From Streptomyces sp. WMMB 322 (GTDB lineage Bacteria > Actinomycetota > Actinomycetes > Streptomycetales > Streptomycetaceae): 64,000 nt of DNA. Under the pieces are notes generated by a model. It ran no database searches. It saw only the letters and a list, made by a program, of their open reading frames with translations, and was not told where the DNA came from. Location of the stretch: the NCBI RefSeq assembly GCF_900090145.1, contig NZ_FMHI01000015.1:62001-126000 (forward strand), given 5' to 3'. The position numbers and the translations under genes were made by a program. Every line of letters begins with the position of its first letter. Position 1 is the stretch's first letter. Positions 24,971-33,200 of this stretch are shown here, piece after piece.

Positions 24971-25452
24971 TTGCACCTCTGGTAGGGAACGCATCGTGGG
25001 GCCCTGGTGCCGAACGGCACCAGGGCCCCGAGGGATTTGAACACCATCTGCCGGCTTACTGCAGTGCCGGCCTTCTCTTTCCGCACCGACCCCTGGAAGA
25101 GGGGAGCGCGTGCGGGGATCGCGGATGCGTGACCGTGGGACCACCTTCCATTCCGGGGCCTGCGGTACCCGGGCTGTCGGTTTCCTCGCCCGGGCGATCC
25201 TGGATGGCGTCTGCCTCCTTCTTTCTCTTTCGTGCTGTTCAACTTGCTTGCCACTACGGGTACTGCGTTCTTACGGCGGCTCCTGGTGAGCCACCCGGCC
25301 CGGCAGTCAGCGAGGGGACCCCGAGATCCTTCCGGCCCCGCCACTCCACTGCCGTGCCCGACTTGCTGGTCCTGCATGCGCGGCAGTTCATCCTCTGCCG
25401 CGCCTTCTCGATCTCTTGGCTACGAGGAAGACACTAACTCCGGGAGGCTCAC
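24971..25452. other. Leader and intergenic region upstream of the MerR-like gene
   Basis: Apart from the hairpin at 24998-25029, no gene is convincing. Several short frames here have no ribosome binding site. Local GC is lower than in neighbouring genes. Confidence 0.45.
24998..25029 (-). promoter_or_regulatory. Perfect hairpin in the 5' leader of the MerR-like gene
   Basis: Arms 24998-25012 and 25015-25029 are exact inverted copies of 15 bases with a two-base loop. The hairpin ends 28 bases before the start codon. Possible roles are an attenuator, an mRNA-stabilising 5' hairpin or a terminator of a transcript reading the other way. Confidence 0.7.
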
Positions 25453-25557
25453 ATGTCTACTCCCGCCATGACAGATTTTCTGGGAGGAGGAATGTCGGCT
25501 TCCGTCCTCTGCGGCCCCCGGAAAGCTGCACCGGAGAGCACTGCCGGCGGAGTATGA
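25453..25557 (+). CDS. Possible small peptide gene upstream of the RsbW-like ATPase
   Basis: This is a 34-codon frame (MSTPAMTDFLGGGMSASVLC...) whose ATG at 25453 is preceded by CGGGAGG at good spacing. It contains one Cys and a Gly-Gly-Gly stretch. It ends 71 bases before the ATPase gene. Coding bias cannot be judged at this length. It may be a real short peptide, a leader peptide or chance. Confidence 0.3.
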   Translation: MSTPAMTDFLGGGMSASVLCGPRKAAPESTAGGV

Positions 25558-25628
25558 AGGTCTGCCGGGGCGGGCATGCGGCTGGGCACGGCAAGAGCGG
25601 CACAACGATCCAAGTGGGGTGTACGCGC

Positions 25629-26102
25629 ATGAACGGCACGATGATCACCAGCATGCCGAATCCCGGGGCGACCGTGGTGCGGGGCGATCGCTCGTGTGAC
25701 GTTCACAAGGCCCGCGACGCCGCCCGTGCCTTCGCCGACAGCCTCACGCCGGCACCGGACGGCTCCATGGCGGACACCTTGGTCCTGGTGGTCTCCGAAC
25801 TCGTCACCAACGCCCTGCGTCACGGTGGCGGCCGGTACACCCTGGAGCTGTCCGCCGGCCCGGACGCGCTGGCCGTCGCGGTCAGCGACCTCAGCCCGGC
25901 GGGCCCGTGCGAGCGGACACCCGACCGCAGCGGCGGCAGCGGCGGCTTCGGCTGGCACATGATCCGCAGCGTCGCCGGCCGCCTGACCATCACACTCGGC
26001 CCAGGGCCAGGCAAGACCATCCGCGTCCGGCTCCCGCGAGAGCTCCGCCCGGAACCGGAGGGCGCGTCCGGCGTCGGAGCCGACCTCTGCGCACGGCGAT
26101 GA
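25629..26102 (+). CDS. RsbW-like anti-sigma-factor/serine kinase-type ATP-binding protein
   Basis: This 157-residue protein has a GHKL-type ATPase fold. The N-box region VVSELVTNALRHGGG is clear, the G1-like site is degenerate (AVSDLSPAGP) and the G2 region is GGFGWHMIRSVA. Streptomyces encode dozens of these single-domain proteins, which act in partner-switching control of sigma factors or beside XRE/DUF397 pairs. No cognate anti-anti-sigma or DUF397 gene is adjacent here. The ATG at 25629 lacks a strong ribosome binding site; GTGTACGCGC precedes it. The stop codon lies inside a 21-base tandem duplication. Confidence 0.8.
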   Translation: MNGTMITSMPNPGATVVRGDRSCDVHKARDAARAFADSLTPAPDGSMADTLVLVVSELVTNALRHGGGRYTLELSAGPDALAVAVSDLSPAGPCERTPDRSGGSGGFGWHMIRSVAGRLTITLGPGPGKTIRVRLPRELRPEPEGASGVGADLCARR

Positions 26103-26132
26103 CCCGGATCGGCACGGCGATGACCCGGATCG
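26091..26132. repeat. Perfect 21-base tandem duplication over a stop codon
   Basis: Bases 26091-26111 are repeated exactly at 26112-26132. The stop codon of the ATPase gene lies in the first unit. The duplication does not alter the protein and looks recent. Confidence 0.85.
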
Positions 26133-27029
26133 CGAACGCTGCCGGGCGCCGGCGCCAAGTCATGCCGGCCGCACAGCGGCCACCCGGCCGTGCGACGTGT
26201 ATCTGTGCGTGGGGAACGGCCGGCGTGGGCGAGGCGCGGAGTCATGAGTTTCGCCGTCGGCCGGATGGGAGGCGTCGTCGACCGTCCGACGAAGACCACC
26301 GCGAGTCCGCGGTGGCGTCGCCGTCGACTGCGGGCGACTCCACCGAGGATTCGCGCTGTAGCGCTGGATCGCCTTCCTGTCGAGTCCGTCGTACGAACAG
26401 GCGGAAAACAGCGGGTACTTGAGCCCCGAGTTGGTGGGCAGGCGTGGTCGGGCCGGGGTGTGGCGGCCGAAAGCGCACGATCATGCACCGGCGTGGAGCT
26501 GAAATCGCACCATGTGCGTGCCCGTACACGTGAATTCGTGGCAGGTACTTGCCATTGTGTGTCCGTCTCTTGTGACTCACGAGTATCCCGTCGTACGTTC
26601 TCCGCGCGTAGACATTCCGACCCCACCGGGACAGTCGCCAAGGAGACCGCCGTGACCCCCAACCACATTGCTCCGAGGGTGAGATCGAGCAGACGCACGC
26701 CGATTCCGGGGTGGGCAGCCGTGCCCCCTCGGGCCACCGGTGCGGCGGATGCACGGACCTCCGCCCGTCCGCCCGCTGCTCACTCCCCCTCCCTCCCCGT
26801 GCCCTTCGACGGATGATGTGAGGGTCCGGCCCCGAAGCCCTCCCGGCGGCGTATTTGCGCGTTTCCTCAATGGTGGCCGCCGGTGCGGGGAGCTGGGGCA
26901 CAATCGCCGGACAACCGGAATCCGCCCGGCGTGACCCGCCCCGGGCCACCGGCAGGCCGACCTCCTGCCGTCGCGGTGGCTCGTCGCGGCCGCCGGCTGA
27001 TCCGGAAATCCCGCTCCAATGCTGTGATC

Positions 27030-27052
27030 TGCCACACAGTGCTCGTGTGGCA
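27030..27052. promoter_or_regulatory. Inverted repeat TGCCACAC-N7-GTGTGGCA
   Basis: Perfect 8-base arms at 27030-27037 and 27045-27052 lie directly beside the next palindrome, about 240 bases before the synthase start. It may be a regulator-binding site or a transcript hairpin. Confidence 0.5.
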
Positions 27053-27072
27053 TGTAAGCGGACGGTTACATG
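27051..27072. promoter_or_regulatory. Operator-like palindrome CATGTAA-N8-TTACATG
   Basis: Seven-base perfect arms at 27051-27057 and 27066-27072 give a 22-base dyad of the size bound by TetR-family dimers. It overlaps the end of the adjacent inverted repeat by two bases. No regulator gene is encoded in the operon, so the protein that binds would be elsewhere. Confidence 0.5.
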
Positions 27073-27294
27073 GCCATGACAAACGTAATGACCGCTGCGT
27101 TCCGTCTTCATGACGCGTGTGTCAAGGCCCTGCTCGGTGTGCCCCGGAGGGCGAAATGCCCGGCACTGGGCGCCTCTTCGGCAGTTGACGGAGAGTGACG
27201 AGCACGCGGAAAACCATCGGTTGACCGCACAGTAACCGTCCCGTCTACTACGCATGGTCAGCTGGCCGAAGCGATCGTGCAGTCGGGAGAGCCC

Positions 27295-30200
27295 ATGAGG
27301 ATGCTGGACAAGGACGCGTCCCACGTGTCCTCGCGATCCAACCCGGTCATCGCGATCAACCCCCTGCACAGGCCGTCACCACGGCTGACCGCGGGCGCCT
27401 GCGCGGCAGGTGCACTCGGAGTGCTCGAACTGCCCGCCGGTGACGGTGCGTTGCGCGAAGCGGCCGAGCATCTCGACCGCACGGACCGATGGGCGGCACG
27501 CCCCTTCGGAGTACGTGTCCGCCCCGGCTGCCCGGTGACGGACGGCGACCTTCCCGCAGCCGCGGAGACCGTACTGCTCGCCGACCCCGCCAGGTCACCG
27601 GGGGAGTTCGGCGGCAGACGCGTCCTCGTCGAGGTCGTCGGGCTGGACGAGGCACGCCGCGCCGCTGCCGCCGGGGCCCACGGCCTCATCGTCCGAGGCA
27701 GCGAGAGCGGGGGCCGCGCCGGGGAGTTGAGCACCTTCGTGCTGCTCCAGCATGTCCTCGCGGCCCTCGGCGGAACACGGGACGGGCTGCCCGACGGCAT
27801 GCCCGTGTGGGCCTGCGGCGGCATCGGGCCCCACACCGCTGCCGCCGCCGTCGCGGGCGGCGCGGCCGGTGTCGTACTGGACACACAGCTGGCTCTGCTG
27901 GACGAGGCCGGACTGCCGCTGGAGATCACCGAGGCCCTCTCCGGCCTGGACGGCTCCGAGACGGTGCTGCACCACGGGATGCGCGTGCTGCGCCGGCGCG
28001 GCCCCGGCGCCCCCGAACTGCCAGACGACGCCGAGGAGTTCACCTCCCGCGTAGGCGGCGACGACTTGCGCACGCAGTTCCTCCCCGCCGGCCAGGACGT
28101 CTTCCTCGCCGCGTCCTTCGCGCGCAGGTGGAACTCCGTCACCGACGTCGTACGGGGCATCCGCGAGGCCGTCGCGGCCGCCGTTCAGGACGACGGGGCG
28201 GCCGCGGCACTCGGCCCCGGCGCTCCCGGCGCCGCCGCCCTCGGTACCCGGCTGCCCGTCGCGCAGGGGCCGATGACACGCGTCAGCGACCAGCCGGAGT
28301 TCGCCGCCGCCGTCGCCGCGGACGGCGCGCTGCCCTTCCTCGCGCTGGCGCTCGCCGGCGCCGAGCAGACCAGGACCATGCTGGAGGCCACCAAGTCCGC
28401 GCTGGGCGAGGCGCCTTGGGGCGTGGGCATCCTCGGGTTCGCCGACGAGGAGATCAGGGCGGCCCAGCTGGAGGCCGTACGCCAGACGAAGCCCACGCAC
28501 GCGATCATCGCCGGCGGCCGTCCCGCACAGGCGGCCGCGCTGGAGGCGGAGGGCATATCCACCTTCCTGCACGTGCCCTCGCCGGGGCTGCTGCGGCAGT
28601 TCCTCGCCGCCGGCGCCCGCAAGTTCATCTTCGAGGGTGCCGAGTGCGGAGGCCACGTCGGTCCGCGCAACAGCTTTCCGCTGTGGGAGGCACAGGCCGA
28701 GATCCTGCTGGAGTTCGTGGCGAAGGAGAGACCCGGCGCTGCCGGTGAGATCACCGTCCTCTTCGCCGGCGGCGTGCACGACGAACGATCCGCATCGATG
28801 GTCGCCGCCCTGGCCGCACCGCTGACCCGCGCCGGGGTCGCCACCGGCGTACTGATGGGCACCGCCTACCTGTTCACCCAGGAAGCCGTGGACGCGGGAG
28901 CCATCCTTCCGCGCTTCCAGCAGCAGGTCGTCGCCGCCGAGCGCACCGACCTGCTGGAGACCGCACCCGGACACGCCACGCGGTGCGCGCACAGCGCCTT
29001 CACCTCCCACTTCGCCTCCCTCAAGCAGCAGTTGCGCCAGGCCGGCGTCCCCGAGCGGGAGATCTGGGAGCAGCTGGAGAAGTTCAACGTCGGGCGGCTG
29101 CGCGTCGCCAGCAAGGGCATCGAACGCGTCGGGCCCGAGCTGCGCGGCGTGGACGAGCAGCGCCAGGGCGACGAGGGCATGTTCATGGCCGGTGAGGTGT
29201 GCGTGCTGCGCACGGACGTCACGACCGTCGCCGCGCTCCACGAGTCCGTCGGCGAGCGGGCCGCCTCGGTGCTGCGCGAACGCTCACGGCGGCTGCGGGA
29301 CGAACTCGGCCTCGTGGAGCGGGGATCGGGGCAGGAGGAGGAGAGCCGGGCCGAGCCGCTGCGCATCGCGGTCGTCGGCATGGCGGGCATGTTCCCCGGG
29401 GCCGAGGACCTCTCCGCCTTCTGGGCGAACGTGCTGGCCGGCAAGGACTGCGTCACCGAGGTGCCGGAAGAGCGCTGGGACCCGGAGCTGTACTACGCGC
29501 CGGACGGCGATGGGGAGCGCACCCCCTCACGCTGGGGAGGGTTCCTGCCCGAAATCCCCTTCGACCCGCTGAGTTTCGGCATCCCGCCCGCCTCGCTCGC
29601 CAGCATCGAGCCCGTGCAGCTGCTGGCGCTGGAGGCCGCGCGGCGGGCCCTGGCCGACGCGGGCTGCGAAGGGCGGCCCGTCGACCACTCCCGCACGTCC
29701 GTCGTCTTCGGTGCGGAGGCCGGCAGCGACCTGTCCAACGCCAGCGTCCTGCGCACCGTTCTCCCGGCATACCTCGGCGGGGACCTGCCCGCCGCTCTCG
29801 ACGAACAGCTGCCGCATCTGACCGAGGACTCCTTCCCCGGTGTCCTCGCCAACGTCATCGCCGGGCGCATCGCCAACCGGCTCAACCTCGGCGGGGCCAA
29901 CTACACCGTGGACGCCGCGTGCGCCTCGTCGCTGACCGCCGTGGACGTGGCCTGCAAGGAACTGGTCACCGGCACCAGCGACATGGTGCTGTGCGGCGGC
30001 GCCGACCTGCACAACGGGATCAACGACTACCTGCTCTTCTCCTCCGTGCACGCCCTCTCGCCGACGGGGCGCTCCTCCACGTTCGACGACGGCGCCGACG
30101 GCATCGCGCTCGGCGAGGGCGTCGGCTGCGTCGTGCTCAAGCGCCTCGCGGACGCCGAGCGCGACGGCGACCGCATCTACGCGGTGATCGACGGCGTCGG

Positions 30201-33200
30201 CAGCGCCAGCGACGGCCGCGCGCTCGGCCTGACCGCGCCCCGCCCCGAGGGCCAGCGTGCCGCGCTGACCCGCGCCTACCGCAACGCGGGCGTATCGCCC
30301 GCGCAGATCGGCCTGATCGAGGCGCACGGCACGGGCACGGTGGTGGGCGACCGTACCGAACTGACCACGCTCACACAGGTGTTCACGGAGGCGGGTGCGG
30401 CGCCCGGAAGTTGCGCCATCGGGTCGGTGAAGTCGCAGATCGGGCACACCAAGTGCGCCGCCGGCCTGGCGGGCCTGATCAAGACGACGCTGGCCCTGTA
30501 CCACGGGGTGAAGCCGCCGACGCTGCACATCGAGGAGCCCAACGCGGCCTGGAGCCGGGAGAGCAGCCCGTTCTTCTTCCACTCCGCGGCAAGGCCGTGG
30601 GCCGCCGAGGCTTCCGAACGTGTCGCGGGTGTAAGCGCATTCGGCTTCGGCGGGACGAACTTCCACGCCGTCCTGCGCGCATACGACCAGGCGCCCTCCG
30701 TGCACTCCGGCGACGAGTGGCCGGTGGAGCTGTTCACCTTCCGCGGCAAGGACGACGCCGCGGCGCAGCGCGCCGTGCGCCGCCTCCTGGAGCAGGTCGA
30801 CCAGGCCGGGCAGACGGGACGGGGCGGCGCGTGGCGGCTGCGGGACCACGCGCTCGGTGCCGCCCGCGTCAGCGACTCGGCCGCCGTGCGGGGCGAACCG
30901 GTGCGCATCGCTCTGCTCGCGCAGAGCGTCGCAGAGCTGCGCGGGCTGCTGCACCGTGCGGCCGAGGGCGCGCACGATCCGGCGGCGGGCATCTTCGCCG
31001 CCTCCGGCAGCGCCACGGGCGAGGCGTCGGAGGGAGGCGACATCGCGTTCCTCTTCCCGGGCCAGGGCAGCCAGCGCCCCGGGATGCTCGCCGACCTCTT
31101 CGTCGCCTTCCCCGAACTCCAGCGCTACCTGCACCTGGGCAGGCGCTGGGCGGACGTGCTGTACCCGCCGACGGCCTTCGACAAGGCGACCGCCGACGCG
31201 CAGCTCGCCCGCATCACCGACACCGCCGTCGCCCAGCCGGCCCTGGGCATCGTCGAACTCGCCGCCGCCGACCTGCTCGCCTCCCTCGGCATACGCCCGG
31301 ACATGGCCGCCGGTCACAGCTACGGCGAACTCGTCGCGCTGGGCGTGGCGGGGGCGCTGTCGCCCCAGGACGTGCTGACGGCCAGCGCCGCACGCGCCGA
31401 GGCGATACTCGGCCAGATCCCGGACGATGGTGACGCCGGGGCCATGGCCGCCGTGACCGCGCTCCCCGAAAAGGTCGACGAGGTACTGGCGTTGGCGGGG
31501 CTCGACGGTGAGGTCGTCACGGCCAACCGGAACTCGCCGAGGCAGACCGTGATCTCCGGCCCGACGGAGGCCGTCACGAAGGCGGTCGGTCACCTCAAGG
31601 ACGCCGGTCTGTCAGCCAGGACGCTCCAGGTGGCCTGCGCCTTCCACAGCCCGCTCGTGGCAGGCGCCGGAGAAGTGTTCGCCCGGACGCTGCAGTCGAT
31701 GTACATACACGCGCCCGGACTTCCCGTCTGGTCCAACAGCACGGCAGAGCCCTACGACGCCGTCCCCCATGCGGTGCGCGCAGGACTCGCCGAACAGATC
31801 GGGTCGCCGGTCCGGTTCGCCGAGCAGATCGAGTCGATGTACGCGGCGGGCGCACGCGTCTTCGCGGAGGTCGGCCCGGGCAAGGTCCTGACCAGGCTCG
31901 TATCGGCGATCCTCGGCGATCGTCCACACAGTACGGTCACATTCGAGGACGCCGGGCGCGGAGGACTGTACGGTTTTCTCGCCGGTGTCGCACAACTTGC
32001 CGTCGCCGGCGCAGACGTGCGCACCGCAAAGCTCTACCAGGGGCGGGACGCCGTCGACCCGGAGAGCGCCACCCCCGGCAAGCCCGCCGGCTGGACCGTG
32101 GACGGTCAGCTCGTCCGTCTCGCCGACGGCACCATCCCGCCCAACGCCCTTCGTCCCCCACGCCCAGTCACGGAGCTGATCGTGCCGGAACCCCCCACGC
32201 AGGACGGCACCACGCTGTCCGGTCCGGACGCTCTCATCGCCGAATTCCTGCGCTCCAGCAGGGAGATGGTCACCGCGCAGAGAGATGTGCTGCTGCGCTA
32301 CCTGGGAGCTGCCGAACTTCCCCCCGCCCCCGCCGGTTCGCCGGCGCTGCCCGCACCCGCCGTCACAGTGCCCGCCGCGCCTGCCCCCGCGACGGCCGCG
32401 AACACCCCCGCCGGGCCGGCGTCCGCGCCTTTGCCCGCCGCTGCTCCGGCGTCGTCCGGTGATGGTGCCGCTGCCGCTGTGTTGTCGGCGGATGCGGTGC
32501 TGGAGTCGGTGTTGTCGGTGGTGGCGGAGCGTACGGGTTATCCGGTGGACATGATCGAGCCGGGGTTGGATCTGGAGGCGGATCTGAGTGTGGATTCGAT
32601 CAAGAGGGCTGAGATTGCCGGTGAGTTGGCGGTGCGGTTGGGTCTGCCTGTGGGGCGGGACGCCGATGTGGAGGAGCTGAGTGCGGCCCGTACGGCGGCC
32701 GCGGTCTCCGAGCTCCTCGTCGCCAGACTCGGCGCCGCCGGGCCGGCGTCCGCCCCGTTGCCCGGCGCTGCTCCGGCGTCGTCCGGTGATGGTGCCGCTG
32801 CCGCTGTGTTGTCGGCGGATGCGGTGCTGGAGTCGGTGTTGTCGGTGGTGGCGGAGCGTACGGGTTATCCGGTGGACATGATCGAGCCGGGGTTGGATCT
32901 GGAGGCGGATCTGAGTGTGGATTCGATCAAGAGGGCTGAGATTGCCGGTGAGTTGGCGGTGCGGTTGGGTCTGCCTGTGGGGCGGGACGCCGATGTGGAG
33001 GAGCTGAGTGCGGCCCGTACGGCGGCCGCGGTCTCCGAGCTCCTCGTCGCCAGACTCGGCGCCGCCGCACCCGCGACCGGGGCTGCGCAGTCCGCGGCCT
33101 CCGCAGCAGTGCCCGCACCGGCGCAGGACGCGCCCTCCGAGCAGGCCGCCGCGGGCGGCGCCGTCGTCGTGGCGCCGCAGCGGCTGGAGTTCACCGAGAC

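Larger units (their letters stand above)
26133..27294. other. Long intergenic region upstream of the PUFA-synthase-like locus
   Basis: About 1.1 kb has no convincing gene; the open frames lack ribosome binding sites and family resemblance. It contains an imperfect palindrome TGGCAGGTACTTGCCA at 26539-26554, two clear inverted repeats at 27030-27072 and a TTGACC box at 27221-27226 with TCTACT 17 bases on, a possible promoter of the synthase operon. Confidence 0.5.

Noticed and set aside
25010..25060. tRNA-like piece (GTTCAAATCCC on the minus strand) near the MerR leader hairpin
   Set aside because: No cloverleaf can be folded: the T-stem does not pair and there is no anticodon arm or CCA-adjacent acceptor stem. 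It could be an old tRNA remnant, but this is not supportable.
26242..27369. 375-codon minus-strand frame in the region before the synthase operon
   Set aside because: It spans the clear inverted repeats and the synthase start, has no ribosome site and shows no family resemblance.
29527..31593. 688-codon minus-strand open frame inside the first synthase
   Set aside because: It is the antisense of KS/AT coding sequence; composition is typical of a shadow frame.
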